Both the position numbers and the translations under genes were made by a program. 64,000 nt of DNA from Methylophilus sp. DW102 (lineage in GTDB: Bacteria; Pseudomonadota; Gammaproteobacteria; Burkholderiales; Methylophilaceae), in assembly GCF_037076555.1 (NCBI RefSeq), contig NZ_AP029023.1:1178001-1242000 (forward strand), in the 5' to 3' direction. This document shows, in pieces, positions 8,610 to 18,015 of the stretch. The notes below the pieces were generated by a model. The model did no database searches. It saw only the letters and a program-made list of their open reading frames with translations, and had not been told where the DNA came from. How positions within the stretch are numbered: position 1 is the stretch's first letter; each line of letters opens with the position of its first letter.

Positions 8610-10588
8610 GAGGCAGACTCTGGTAATAATTTAAGCAATAGCTGGTTGAAACTGGCTACATTTAATGGCTTGGTAAAATAATGTGTAATGCCCAGCTGAC
8701 TCAGGCGCTCCCTGGTTTCCGGCAAGGCATCCGCACTTAACACGACGATGGGCATGGACTGCAAGGACTGCCGCTCGGCCTGTATGTGCTGAATCAGTCT
8801 CTCCCCCGAACCGTCTGGCAAATTGAGATCCAGCAATAGCAAATCTGGCTGCATATCCCTTAACCAAACCATGCTTTCCTGCAGGTTGGCAGCCAGATGC
8901 AGCTTGAGGTGCCGATGCTTGCTTACAATCGCTTCAATCAGGGCCTGGTTACTCGGGTTGTCTTCCACGTACAAAATAGGCCGTTTGCCGGTGGAAGGGG
9001 TGGTGACGGGCTGCACCGGCGCGCCTGGCTCCACCGGCGCAGACACATGCACGGGCTGGTGGTGTGCATTAGGCTGTGCCGGCAGGCTGATCCAGAATAG
9101 GCTTTTATCTTCAGCGACCCCGATTTGCCCGCCCATGGCGTCCATCAGTTGTTTACTGAGCACCAGCCCCAAGCCGGTGCCTTCCGTCACGGTACGTTCG
9201 GCGCCGAGGCGGTCAAATGGCGTAAACAGCCGGGAGCGCATCGCGAGCGGAATGCCTTTGCCCGCATCCTCGACCTCTACGCGTACCTGACCATGCTGGG
9301 GATAGGCCCTGAGCTTGACCACACTGTTCTCGGGGCCATATTTCAAGGCATTCGACAGCAGGTTAAGTACCACTTGCAGCAGCCGCTGACGGTCTGCCTG
9401 TACGGCCAGGTCTGCTGCAAACTCGGTTTGGATCGAAATATCACGCACCTTTTCCAAGGGCTTGAGGTAGTGGTAAGCCTCTTCTAGCAGTCCATTCACC
9501 GAGACGTGTTCCAGCGCCATGTCAATATCGCCACTTTCAATCCGCGAGATGTCCAGCACCTCGTTAATCAGCTTTAACAGATGCTGGCCCGCATTATGAA
9601 TCAAGGTTGCGCTGTCTTTTTGCCGCCCCTCGGGCAAGTCATTTTCCAGGATCTGGGCAAAGCCTAAAATGGCATTGAGTGGTGTACGCAACTCATGACT
9701 GGTGCGCGACAAAAAATTACTTTTTGCGGCACTGGCTTCTTCGGCTTCTACCCGTGCCAAATGTGCCTCCTGTGCACTTTTAGTCAGCAATTGTGAGGCA
9801 TGCTCCAGCTCACTGGTCAGCTCACCGAGCTCGTCGCGGCTAATGCTGGGCAAGGCCAGCGGTTCGCCTTTGACCAGATGGGTGGCACTGTCACGGATGG
9901 TCCGCACCCTGGCGACGATGGTCTGGCTGAAAAGCCAGACACCAATCAGGGAGCCTGCTACCCCGGCGATGACTGCCATCAGCGTAATGCGCAAATTGCG
10001 TTTGCGCTCAAAAATCACTTCTTTCTTGTCTTGCTCGACGATGGCTGATTCGCGCGCGCTCATCTGATTCAAATGATTGCGCAATTGATTCAAGGCTTTG
10101 CCTTGTGAGGAAAACTTTGTAATCAGCGCCTGGTCGGCTTCCTGTGCTCGGTGACTGGCCATCACGGCCAGGTCTTCCAGGTTTTGGGCGACCAGCGGGT
10201 GAATGACATCGAGCAGGTGTTGTTGCGAGGCATCGTCCAGATTGGTTTCGAGTGAGTGCAGCAAATGCGGCATACTTTGCTTGGCACTTTCGTAGCCAGT
10301 CAGAAATTGCCGGTTACCCGTCAGTAAAAAGTCTCTTACGCCCGTGGAGGCTTCCAGCAACAAGGTTTGCAGGGTCTGGATATCCTGCTGGATTTGCAAG
10401 GCATTCTGCACGCGTCTTTCGAGCAGAGCTGCTTGCTGTTCACTCTCGAAAATCAGCGCCAGTGACGCCAGTAACACTGTGAGCGGCAAGGCATTGAGCA
10501 CGATCCCCTTGGTGGTGAGCGATAAATCCTGCCACAGCCGGTTCATGCGGTTGCTGAATTGGTGTAGGCCTGTCACGATCCACTGCAT
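8606..10588 (-). CDS. hybrid sensor histidine kinase with CHASE3-like sensor
   Basis: This 660-residue inner-membrane protein has a first transmembrane segment around residues 28-48 and a periplasmic helical region to about 200. That region resembles CHASE3 (VRDFLLTGNRQFLTGYE, RNHLNQMSARESAIVEQDKK). A second membrane segment lies near 200-222, followed by HAMP, HisKA (His in SRTSHELRTPLNAILGF), HATPase (NLLSNALKYG, VEDAGKGIP, TGLGLVLSKQLM) and a C-terminal receiver (LLLDLNLPDGSG, ThrLysPro loop FTKPLN). It lies in an operon after the LuxR gene and before a standalone receiver. The signal is unknown. Confidence 0.9.
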   Translation of the reverse strand: MQWIVTGLHQFSNRMNRLWQDLSLTTKGIVLNALPLTVLLASLALIFESEQQAALLERRVQNALQIQQDIQTLQTLLLEASTGVRDFLLTGNRQFLTGYESAKQSMPHLLHSLETNLDDASQQHLLDVIHPLVAQNLEDLAVMASHRAQEADQALITKFSSQGKALNQLRNHLNQMSARESAIVEQDKKEVIFERKRNLRITLMAVIAGVAGSLIGVWLFSQTIVARVRTIRDSATHLVKGEPLALPSISRDELGELTSELEHASQLLTKSAQEAHLARVEAEEASAAKSNFLSRTSHELRTPLNAILGFAQILENDLPEGRQKDSATLIHNAGQHLLKLINEVLDISRIESGDIDMALEHVSVNGLLEEAYHYLKPLEKVRDISIQTEFAADLAVQADRQRLLQVVLNLLSNALKYGPENSVVKLRAYPQHGQVRVEVEDAGKGIPLAMRSRLFTPFDRLGAERTVTEGTGLGLVLSKQLMDAMGGQIGVAEDKSLFWISLPAQPNAHHQPVHVSAPVEPGAPVQPVTTPSTGKRPILYVEDNPSNQALIEAIVSKHRHLKLHLAANLQESMVWLRDMQPDLLLLDLNLPDGSGERLIQHIQAERQSLQSMPIVVLSADALPETRERLSQLGITHYFTKPLNVASFNQLLLKLLPESAS

Positions 10589-10590
10589 GT

Positions 10591-11391
10591 TTATAGTCCG
10601 TCGCTGCTAAAACCGGCTTCAACCGCCTTGACTGCCGCTTGTGTGCGGTCCCGCAAGTCCAGTTTGCTTAAAATACGTTCTACATGAATCTTGATCGTGC
10701 CCGGTGAAATGCCCAGCTTTTGCGCCAGGATGGCATTGCTGGCGCCGGAGGGTAACAAGGCAAAGACCTCGCGTTCGCGCGGGGTCAGTTTTTGCAGGAC
10801 GCTGTCATCAATGCTAGTGGCAGTGCGGGTGGATTGTTGCAGGGCAAATCCAATCAATCCGCACAGGCTATGCAATAGCTGCAGATTGGCGGGGCTAAGT
10901 GGATTGCTGGTCATGAGTGCCAGCAGGCCAACCGCCCGCTGCTGGACGGCAATCGGCAGATGATAGCAATGCAAGGTGGGTGCTGTGCCTGCGGGCGGTT
11001 GTAGCGTCCATAAGCTGGCGACATATTGAGTATGCACTTCAAACGTGATTGGTTCCTTGAGCCATAGCGCCAGCGCACCCAGCATGGGCATACGCGCGCC
11101 CACCGGATAGGTATTGCCTCTTTGTGCCAGAATTTTGAGCGCCCCGGCATGCTGCTGGCTGATCAGGGCATGCGGCGCACCAAATTGTCCGCTTAACTCA
11201 TCCAGTACCCATTGCAGCAGGCTCTCTGACCAGCCATGACTAAATAATTGCTGCCCGAGCTTTTCAAACAGGCGCTCATGCGCGATTTGCACCTGATTTT
11301 GTTTGAGGGCGTTGCGCAGGGCAAATGCACTTTCCGTGGCAGGCGCATTTGCAGCATGGGGTATGGGTGAGTGAGCACTGTCGTTAGGCAT
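10591..11391 (-). CDS. LuxR-type transcriptional regulator with GAF-like N domain
   Basis: From the ATG at 11391 the protein has 266 residues. The N-terminal about 190 residues look like a GAF/autoinducer-type sensor domain (LGALALWLKEPITFEV, IAVQQRAVGLLALMTSN). The C terminus is a standard LuxR helix-turn-helix (LTPREREVFALL, NAILAQKLGISPGTIKIHVERILSKL). An upstream alternative start at 11457 adds residues without support. It is the first gene of the operon with the hybrid kinase and receiver. It is divergent from the small secreted protein B, and an inverted repeat lies just upstream of its start, so autoregulation and control of that gene are plausible. Confidence 0.85.
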   Translation of the reverse strand: MPNDSAHSPIPHAANAPATESAFALRNALKQNQVQIAHERLFEKLGQQLFSHGWSESLLQWVLDELSGQFGAPHALISQQHAGALKILAQRGNTYPVGARMPMLGALALWLKEPITFEVHTQYVASLWTLQPPAGTAPTLHCYHLPIAVQQRAVGLLALMTSNPLSPANLQLLHSLCGLIGFALQQSTRTATSIDDSVLQKLTPREREVFALLPSGASNAILAQKLGISPGTIKIHVERILSKLDLRDRTQAAVKAVEAGFSSDGL

Positions 11392-11403
11392 ATGCCATTT
11401 AGT

Positions 11404-11423
11404 ATATACCGAACTCCGTATAT
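11404..11423. promoter_or_regulatory. candidate operator: inverted repeat in the divergent luxR / small-protein B region
   Basis: ATATAC and GTATAT form a perfect six-base inverted repeat separated by eight bases. It sits 13 bases upstream of the LuxR start and about 120 bases upstream of small protein B. Size and placement fit a dimeric LuxR-type binding site, but nothing proves it. Confidence 0.35.
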
Positions 11424-11545
11424 TGGTTGATTTTTTATTGTCAGGACCCGTGCACAATGCTTGATCTGGTTATCAGGCAACGCATTGTGGTGCAGGAGAT
11501 ACCCGGCGTCATTGAGATGAATCAGTGACACGAAAAGGATAAACA

Positions 11546-11827
11546 ATGAAAAAATTATGGTTGGCAGTCATCGCTGCATTTGGTTTAATGGGTTCAGTCC
11601 ATGCGGATGATGTTGATCAGGCGCAAGCGGTGAAGCAACAGCATCATCACAACTTTTTGAGCAAACGGCCTTATGCAAAAGTGCCGGTTGCCAAACAGGA
11701 TGCCGATGGCAAATGGATTGGCGCAGGCATCGTGACTGACAAGCCCGAGAAGGGCTTTGACAAGCACCAGCAAATGCAACTGCATTTTATCGGCAGGCGT
11801 CCTTACACTGCGCCCATGGCTGACTAA
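11546..11827 (+). CDS. small secreted protein, paralogue B (unknown function)
   Basis: This 93-residue protein has a signal peptide (cleavage near SVHA-DDV) and AAGGA six bases before the ATG. The mature part contains a short histidine cluster (HHH) followed by NFLSKRPYA, a central GKWIGAGIVTD, and C-terminal KHQQMQLHFIGRRPY. The same motif order occurs in the 7893-8150 protein, so the two are paralogues. The family is not recognised. It is divergent from the LuxR gene and lies upstream of the SulP transporter, from which it is separated by about 150 bases. Confidence 0.75.
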   Translation: MKKLWLAVIAAFGLMGSVHADDVDQAQAVKQQHHHNFLSKRPYAKVPVAKQDADGKWIGAGIVTDKPEKGFDKHQQMQLHFIGRRPYTAPMAD

Positions 11828-11979
11828 GGCGGCACTGAACAAGATCGGGTGGGAACAGGTCAGCGATGGCCGTATTCCCTCCGTTGCACACTGGTGATCG
11901 CACATCCCGCATACAGGCGGGGCTAGTATTTGAAAAAATGATGATAAAAACGAATAAATTAAAAGAGGACTGATACACC

Positions 11980-13566
11980 ATGTCAACCGATACTCAACGG
12001 TCAGGGCCGTTGTCATTGTTAGCGCATTTGAACCGCGACCTACCGGCTTCGATTGTCGTCTTTTTTGTCGCCTTGCCCCTGTGCCTGGGTATTGCACTGG
12101 CTTCTGGCGCTCCTTTGTTTTCCGGCGTGATTGCCGGCATTATCGGTGGCATTGTGGTTGGCCTCGCCAGTGGTTCGCAACTGGGGGTGAGTGGACCCGC
12201 GGCCGGCCTGGCGGTGATTGTGCTGGCCGCCATTAGCAACCTGGGTTCTTATGAGGCATTTCTCGCTGCGGTCGTACTGGCCGGGGTGTTCCAGTTTTTG
12301 CTGGGCCAGTTTAAAGCCGGCTTCATTGCTTATTTTGTGCCATCTTCGGTGATTAAAGGCATGCTGACCGGCATCGGCCTGTTGATTATCCTCAAGCAGA
12401 TTCCGCATGCCTTTGGCTATGATGCGGATTTTGAAGGTGACGAAGCCTTTGAGGAGGCAGGGGGTCACAACACATTTAGTGATATTTTGCAGGCCTGGGA
12501 TTTATTGACGCCAGGCGCCATCCTGATTGCCGCTGTTTCCTTTGCCATCCTGATTTTTTGGGATGTCTATTTGAGTAAAAAGCATCGTGTGTTTCAAGTG
12601 CTGCAAGGGCCGATTGTGGTGGTGTTCACCGGTATCGCGCTCAACTGGGCGTTTATGCATGAATGGCTGGACTTCAAACTGGCGGCTGACCAGATTGTGA
12701 GCTTGCCCGTTGCCAGCAGTCTCGGCGACTTCGCCAGTTTTTTCACCCACCCGGATTTTAGTCAGATGACTCAGCCTTTGGTGATCAAAACCGCATTGGT
12801 GATGGCGATTGTGGCCAGCCTGGAAACCCTGCTGTGTGTGGAGGCGACGGATAAACTAGACCCGCATAAGCGTGTGACACCGACCAACCGTGAGCTCAAG
12901 GCGCAGGGGTTAGGCAATGTTTTGTCTGGCCTGATTGGCGGTTTACCCATCACACAGGTGATCGTACGTAGCAGTGCAAACATTACCTTTGGTGCACACA
13001 CAAAAATGTCAGCGATACTGCATGGTTTTTGGTTACTGTTGAGTGCCATCACCATCGCCAGCCTGTTGAATATGATTCCGCTGGCCAGCCTGGCAACCAT
13101 TCTGATTATGGTCGGCTATAAGCTGGCCAAACCCAGCCTGTTCAAGCAGATGTATGCCTTGGGTTGGGAACAGTTTGTGCCTTTTGTGGTAACGATTGCC
13201 GCGATTGTGTTGACTGACTTGCTGACCGGCATCGGCTTGGGCCTAGTGGTGGCTATTTTCTTCACCTTGCACCATAGCTATCGTAATTCGCATTACATCA
13301 AGCAAACGCGCTCGAACGAAGAGGGCCGCGAAGTGTATCATCTCGTTTTGGCCGAAGAAGTATCGTTTTTTAATAAAGCGAGCATCCTCGAAGTCCTGGC
13401 ATCCATCCCGCGCAATAGCAAGGTGGTGATTGATTGCACCAATAGCAAATCAATCGCCTATGATGTGGTGGAGTTTATCCAAGACTACCAACAACAGGCC
13501 AAACTGAAAAATATTGCGGTTGAAACCATCCAGTTTAACCCGCCCAAATTTATGCTTGGCCATTAA
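11980..13566 (+). CDS. SulP-family anion transporter (probable bicarbonate transporter)
   Basis: This 528-residue inner-membrane protein has about 11-12 hydrophobic segments. The SulP signature lies near the N terminus (NRDLPASIVVFFVALPLCLGIALASGAP is the classic region, about residues 14-41), with GVSGPAAGLAVIVLAAI and the ETLLCVEATDKLDPHKRVTPTNREL loop. The C-terminal about 95 residues form a STAS-like domain (VVIDCTNSKSIAYDVVEF). SulP proteins carry sulfate, bicarbonate or other anions. The carbonic anhydrase gene 49 bases downstream makes bicarbonate the best guess. The proximity of sulfur genes 8 kb away is weaker evidence for sulfate. Confidence 0.88.
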   Translation: MSTDTQRSGPLSLLAHLNRDLPASIVVFFVALPLCLGIALASGAPLFSGVIAGIIGGIVVGLASGSQLGVSGPAAGLAVIVLAAISNLGSYEAFLAAVVLAGVFQFLLGQFKAGFIAYFVPSSVIKGMLTGIGLLIILKQIPHAFGYDADFEGDEAFEEAGGHNTFSDILQAWDLLTPGAILIAAVSFAILIFWDVYLSKKHRVFQVLQGPIVVVFTGIALNWAFMHEWLDFKLAADQIVSLPVASSLGDFASFFTHPDFSQMTQPLVIKTALVMAIVASLETLLCVEATDKLDPHKRVTPTNRELKAQGLGNVLSGLIGGLPITQVIVRSSANITFGAHTKMSAILHGFWLLLSAITIASLLNMIPLASLATILIMVGYKLAKPSLFKQMYALGWEQFVPFVVTIAAIVLTDLLTGIGLGLVVAIFFTLHHSYRNSHYIKQTRSNEEGREVYHLVLAEEVSFFNKASILEVLASIPRNSKVVIDCTNSKSIAYDVVEFIQDYQQQAKLKNIAVETIQFNPPKFMLGH

Positions 13567-13615
13567 GATTTTGGCTGATCAATAATAAAAAACTGATTAT
13601 TAAGGATAGATTGAT

Positions 13616-14260
13616 ATGTACAAACATCCCTTGCTCGACCGTGACAAAATGACCCCGCGTGAAGCGCTAGAGATTCTGGTCGAAGGCAACCACCGTTTTA
13701 CCAGTGATCTCGAGCAGGACAAGGACTTCAAAAGCCTGATTCAAATCACCAAAGATAAGCAACACCCGTTTGCTTCATTTCTCAGTTGCAGTGACTCCCG
13801 AGCACCGGTGGAGTTGTTGTTTGATCAGGCCCTTGGCGATGTGTTCAGTGTGCGTCTGGCAGGCAATATTGCCTCGGATAAAGCGATTGGCAGTCTTGAA
13901 TTCGCCAGTAAATACCTCGGCAGCAAACTGATTGTGGTCATGGGGCATAGCTCTTGCGGCGCAGTCAAAGCAGCTTGCGACGATTTCAAAGACGGGCATA
14001 TTGGTGAGATTATCAATCTGATCAAACCCTCTATCCGTCACGAAAAAACAGTCTCAGACCCGGCGCAGCGTAATTCCAAGAATGGCGACTTCGTGGAAAA
14101 GATTTGTGCACTCAATGTGAAATATCAAATCGATACCATCATCCGCTGCAGTGATATTGTCGATGATATGCTGCAAAGCAAGCAAATCGGTATTGTTGGC
14201 GCGGTTTATGATATCTCGAATGGTAAAGTGGACTTCCTTGAAGAGACATTTATTGGCTAG
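13616..14260 (+). CDS. beta-class carbonic anhydrase
   Basis: This 214-residue cytosolic zinc enzyme interconverts CO2 and bicarbonate. The zinc ligands and catalytic dyad are visible: Cys58, Asp60 and Arg62 in SCSDSRAPVE, then His111 and Cys114 in GHSSCGAV. AAGGAT lies about eight bases upstream of the ATG. It forms a two-gene operon with the SulP transporter and is followed by a strong terminator. Together they look like a bicarbonate-supply module for carboxylating enzymes. Confidence 0.93.
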   Translation: MYKHPLLDRDKMTPREALEILVEGNHRFTSDLEQDKDFKSLIQITKDKQHPFASFLSCSDSRAPVELLFDQALGDVFSVRLAGNIASDKAIGSLEFASKYLGSKLIVVMGHSSCGAVKAACDDFKDGHIGEIINLIKPSIRHEKTVSDPAQRNSKNGDFVEKICALNVKYQIDTIIRCSDIVDDMLQSKQIGIVGAVYDISNGKVDFLEETFIG

Positions 14261-14279
14261 TCGTTGGTCTGGTACAAAT

Positions 14280-14309
14280 AAAAAGCCGATGCATGCATCG
14301 GCTTTTTTT
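14280..14309. terminator. bidirectional terminator between carbonic anhydrase and fdx
   Basis: A perfect palindrome GCCGATGCATGCATCGGC is flanked by A-run on the left and T-run on the right, so it can terminate both convergent operons. Confidence 0.9.
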
Positions 14310-14332
14310 GTGGGAACTCAGGAGTCAGGCGC

Positions 14333-14674
14333 CTAGTGGTTACCCTCTTTGGCCAGATTGATGCTGTATTTCGGAATCTCAACCGTGACATCCTGATCCT
14401 GCAACACGGCCTGGCAGGACAAGCGTGAATGCGGTTGCAGGCCCCAGGCACGGTCTAGCATGTCTTCTTCATCTTCTTCGATCTCGTTCAGGCTGTTAAA
14501 GCCTGCACGCACAACGACATGGCAGGTAGTACAGGCACACACGCCGCCACAGGCATTATCAATGTCTATGTCGTGCTTCAACAAGGCGTCGCAAATCGAA
14601 GTCCCTGAGGCTGCTTCAATCACGGTGCCTTCCGGGCACAGTTCAGCGTGGGGGAGGATGGTAATTTTAGGCAT
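14333..14674 (-). CDS. fdx: 2Fe-2S ferredoxin of the ISC system
   Basis: This 113-residue adrenodoxin-type ferredoxin supplies electrons for Fe-S cluster assembly. Cluster ligands are Cys42, Cys48, Cys51 and Cys87, in NACGGVCACTTCH and SRLSCQAV, matching E. coli Fdx spacing. A longer frame upstream of Met51 lies inside hscA and was rejected. The ATG at 14674 follows the hscA stop by one base. It is the last gene of the isc operon. Confidence 0.95.
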   Translation of the reverse strand: MPKITILPHAELCPEGTVIEAASGTSICDALLKHDIDIDNACGGVCACTTCHVVVRAGFNSLNEIEEDEEDMLDRAWGLQPHSRLSCQAVLQDQDVTVEIPKYSINLAKEGNH

Positions 14675-14675
14675 A

Positions 14676-16565
14676 TCAGAGTTCCAGTGAATCCAGGTTT
14701 TTACCGGCCAGCGCTTTTTTGACAGACGCATCCATGCGTCTGGCGGCAAAGGTTTCGGTGGCATGGTTGAGGGTTTCGGTCGCTTGCTTGATGGCTTGGC
14801 TATCGTGTTCATTACACAGGGCACGTAACGCCTGGATAGACGCTTCTATCTGCGCACGCTCCGCCGCATCCAGCAAAGTGTCGCCACTCTCTGCGAGGGC
14901 GGCTTCAATCGCTTCAATCAGGCGCTGGGCATCGACTATCGCTTCACGCAGCATGCGCGCCTGTTTGTCTGCTTCGGCGGCGCCAAACGAGTCTTTGAGC
15001 ATGTTGGTGATTTGTTCTTCGTTGAGGCCATAAGACGGCTTGACGGTGACATTGGACTCGACGCCACTGGTCTGTTCGCGCGCGGAGACCGAGAGCAGGC
15101 CATCGGCATCAATCTGAAAGGTGACGCGGATACGGGCAGCCCCGGCCGCCATAGGCGGAATGCCACGCAGTTCAAAGCGTGCCAGTGAACGGCAGTCGCT
15201 GACCAGCTCGCGCTCGCCTTGTACCACATGGATCGCCATCGCCGTTTGGCCGTCTTTGTAGGTGGTGAAATCCTGGGCACGTGCAATCGGCAAGGTCGAG
15301 TTGCGCGGAATGACTTTTTCAACCAGCCCGCCCATGGTTTCCAGTCCTAAGGAGAGCGGCGTCACATCCAGCAGCAATAAATCATCGCCACTGCGGTTGC
15401 CAGCCAGAATGTTGGCCTGAATGGCAGCCCCCAGGGCGACCACTTTGTCCGGGTCCAGATTGGTTAACGGTTCTTGCTGAAAAAAGGCTTGTACGGCATG
15501 ACGGATATGCGGCATGCGCGTCGCGCCGCCAACCAGTACCACGCCCTTGATTTCATCGATGGCCAGGCCGGCATCGCGCATGGCTTTGCGCGTAGGGCTC
15601 AGGGTTTTATTGACCAGATGTTCGGTCAGGGCAACAAACTGGCTCACGCTCAGTGTTTCATCCACCAATGCACCATTACTGAGTTTGCAGACAATATTGG
15701 CTTCATGGTTATCGGTCAGCCACTCTTTGGCCTGGCGCGCTTTGGTCAGCAACAGGCGCGTGTCTTCTTCGGTTAACGGTTTGAAGTCTGCCGTTTTGCT
15801 ACGCACCTGATCAAGCACCCAGCAGTAAATCCGGTGGTCAAAATCATCGCCGCCCAGGGCAGAGTCGCCATTGGTTGACAGGACTTCAAACACCCCTTTG
15901 CTCAAGCGCAGGATGGAAATATCAAATGTACCGCCGCCCAGGTCATAAATGACATAGACGCCTTCTGCCGCGTTATCCAGGCCGTAGGCAACGGCGGCGG
16001 CCGTCGGTTCATTGAGCAGGCGCAAGACATGCAAGCCTGCCAGTCGGGCCGCGTCTTTGGTCGCCTGGCGTTGCGCATCATCAAAATAGGCGGGCACGGT
16101 AATGACTGCACCGGTGAGTTCACCGCCCAGCGCCTTTTCAGCGCGCACTTTCAGTGTCTTTAAAATCTCGGCAGAAATCTCAATTGGGCTTTTGAGCCCG
16201 GCACGGGTTTTCAGCTCCAGTATGCCGTGTGAGCTGTCGTTCTCGACAAAATGGTAGGGGATATGCGCGCGGTCGGTGATGTCGTGCAAGGCCCGGCCCA
16301 TAAACCGTTTGACCGAAACAATGGTATTCACCGGGTCCTGGCTTTGTGCCGCTTGCGCCTCATGGCCGACGACGACAGCCTCTTCGAGGTAACGTACCAC
16401 AGAAGGTAACAAGGCATGCCCGTGTTCATCGTGCAACACGGTGCTCATGCCGCTACGCACGGTTGCCACCAGCGAGTTGGTGGTGCCCAGGTCTATGCCC
16501 ACCGCCAGTTTGTGCTGGTGTGGGGCTGGGGAAAAACCTGGTTCTGAAATCTGTAATAGGGCCAT
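14676..16565 (-). CDS. hscA: Hsp70-type chaperone HscA
   Basis: This 629-residue specialised Hsp70 helps release clusters from IscU. The nucleotide-binding domain has the phosphate loops [13 protein letters not shown] and [14 protein letters not shown] and the adenosine motif [12 protein letters not shown]. The substrate-binding domain follows ([14 protein letters not shown]). Length is close to the E. coli protein and shorter than DnaK. It sits between hscB (six bases upstream) and fdx. Confidence 0.95.
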   Translation of the reverse strand: MALLQISEPGFSPAPHQHKLAVGIDLGTTNSLVATVRSGMSTVLHDEHGHALLPSVVRYLEEAVVVGHEAQAAQSQDPVNTIVSVKRFMGRALHDITDRAHIPYHFVENDSSHGILELKTRAGLKSPIEISAEILKTLKVRAEKALGGELTGAVITVPAYFDDAQRQATKDAARLAGLHVLRLLNEPTAAAVAYGLDNAAEGVYVIYDLGGGTFDISILRLSKGVFEVLSTNGDSALGGDDFDHRIYCWVLDQVRSKTADFKPLTEEDTRLLLTKARQAKEWLTDNHEANIVCKLSNGALVDETLSVSQFVALTEHLVNKTLSPTRKAMRDAGLAIDEIKGVVLVGGATRMPHIRHAVQAFFQQEPLTNLDPDKVVALGAAIQANILAGNRSGDDLLLLDVTPLSLGLETMGGLVEKVIPRNSTLPIARAQDFTTYKDGQTAMAIHVVQGERELVSDCRSLARFELRGIPPMAAGAARIRVTFQIDADGLLSVSAREQTSGVESNVTVKPSYGLNEEQITNMLKDSFGAAEADKQARMLREAIVDAQRLIEAIEAALAESGDTLLDAAERAQIEASIQALRALCNEHDSQAIKQATETLNHATETFAARRMDASVKKALAGKNLDSLEL

Positions 16566-16571
16566 GAAATT

Positions 16572-17084
16572 CTAATCTTCCAACTGGGCGATGATCTGGT
16601 GGATATCCTCAGTCACTTTGTCAATAAAACGCATTTTACGCACGGTCATCGCCGCCGCTTGCGGGGCGTCAGCCAGCTCGGTTTTCACCTGTTGCTGCAA
16701 GTCTTTGGCCGCCAGATGCATTTCTGACAGCAAGCGTTCAAGTGCTGGAATGTCTTTGCCAAACTTGGCGTCTTCCATCGCCTCGCGCCACTCCATTTGT
16801 GACATCAGAAAATCCGCGGGCATGGCGGTATTCTGTTCCTCATCGGTAGCAATCCCCTGCAGTTGCAGCAGATAACGGGCACGGGCGGTCGGCTGCTTCA
16901 AGGTCTGATAGGCCTCGTTTGCCAGGGTGGCCATCTGCATGGATTGCATTCGTTCAGCAGGGGAGGCGTTCACAAACTTGTCAGGATGCACTTCAGCTTG
17001 TAGTTTGCGGTAGTGCGCATCGAGTGTGGCCAGATCAATTTCAAATTGGGCTGGCAGCTGAAACAGCGAGAAATGGTTTTGCAT
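16572..17084 (-). CDS. hscB: J-domain co-chaperone HscB
   Basis: This 170-residue partner of HscA stimulates its ATPase and delivers IscU. The N-terminal J domain contains the HPD motif (AEVHPDKF). The C-terminal helical bundle carries the IscU-binding region (FLMSQMEWREAMEDA). Length and order in the operon are standard. Confidence 0.94.
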   Translation of the reverse strand: MQNHFSLFQLPAQFEIDLATLDAHYRKLQAEVHPDKFVNASPAERMQSMQMATLANEAYQTLKQPTARARYLLQLQGIATDEEQNTAMPADFLMSQMEWREAMEDAKFGKDIPALERLLSEMHLAAKDLQQQVKTELADAPQAAAMTVRKMRFIDKVTEDIHQIIAQLED

Positions 17085-17127
17085 AAAGTCATCAGCCGCA
17101 GAAAACGAAGGTTATCTGCGGCAACAA

Positions 17128-17451
17128 TTAAACCGTAAAAGACTCACCACAACCACATTCGTCCTTGACGTTGGGGTTGTTGAACTTAAAGCCTTCATTG
17201 AGGCCTTCTTTGGCAAAGTCGAGCTCCGTGCCATCGATGTAGACCAGACTCTTAGGGTCTACAATCACTTTAATGCCATGGCTTTCAAACGTCGTATCCT
17301 CTGGCTGCAGATCATCCACAAACTCCAGCGTGTAAGCCATGCCCGAGCACCCTGTGGTTTTGACACCGAGGCGCAAGCCTATGCCTTTGCCACGGTTCGC
17401 CAGAAACTTTTCAACACGTTGGGCCGCGGCTTCTGTCAGGGTAATCGCCAT
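17128..17451 (-). CDS. iscA: A-type Fe-S carrier IscA
   Basis: This 107-residue iron or Fe-S carrier has the three conserved cysteines: Cys35 (TTGCSGMAY) and Cys99/Cys101 (ECGCGESF). It starts one base after the iscU stop, so translation is probably coupled. Confidence 0.95.
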   Translation of the reverse strand: MAITLTEAAAQRVEKFLANRGKGIGLRLGVKTTGCSGMAYTLEFVDDLQPEDTTFESHGIKVIVDPKSLVYIDGTELDFAKEGLNEGFKFNNPNVKDECGCGESFTV

Positions 17452-17452
17452 A

Positions 17453-17836
17453 TTACGCGCCTTGCTTGGATTTCAAATCGGCAATCGCGGATTTGATCGC
17501 ATCTTCGGCCAGCACTGAGCAGTGAATTTTCACTGGCGGTAACGCCAACTCTTCCGCAATCGCAGAGTTCTTGATCTCTTGCGCCTGATCCAGGGTTTTG
17601 CCCTTGAGCCATTCTGTCACCAGTGAGCTCGAGGCAATGGCAGAGCCACAGCCATAGGTCTTGAATTTGGCGTCTTCAATCACGCCCGCATCATTGACCT
17701 TGATCTGCAATTTCATCACGTCGCCGCAAGCGGGCGCACCGACCATACCGGTGCCGACATTCGGGTCGTTTTTGTCCATAGAACCCACATTACGTGGATT
17801 TTCGTAGTGGTCTAATACTTTATCTGAGTAAGCCAT
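17453..17836 (-). CDS. iscU: Fe-S scaffold protein IscU
   Basis: This 127-residue scaffold is where IscS sulfur and iron assemble into clusters. Ligands Cys37 and Asp39 (GAPACGDVM), Cys63 (YGCGSA) and His105/Cys106 ([11 protein letters not shown]) are in place, and the HscA-binding LPPVK motif precedes His105. AGGAG lies seven bases before the ATG. A 179-base spacer with possible RNA structure separates it from iscS. Confidence 0.96.
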   Translation of the reverse strand: MAYSDKVLDHYENPRNVGSMDKNDPNVGTGMVGAPACGDVMKLQIKVNDAGVIEDAKFKTYGCGSAIASSSLVTEWLKGKTLDQAQEIKNSAIAEELALPPVKIHCSVLAEDAIKSAIADLKSKQGA

Positions 17837-18015
17837 ATGATTGCTCCTATCAATTAAAACGTCACATAAAGATTATGTTCATGTTTTAATTTAAAAAATA
17901 ATTCTTTCATGAATAAAAATTGCAGATTTCATTGTCTGGCAAGGCGGAGGCATGCGCCGTTTAGTCTAATCTAAACAAGCATGTCGACAACGCCGCCAGG
18001 CGATGAAAGATCACA

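Noticed and set aside
14675..14824. N-terminal extension of the ferredoxin by 50 residues
   Set aside because: It overlaps hscA in another frame and is rich in Pro/Lys/Ser as expected of a shadow frame. The normal ferredoxin begins at 14674.
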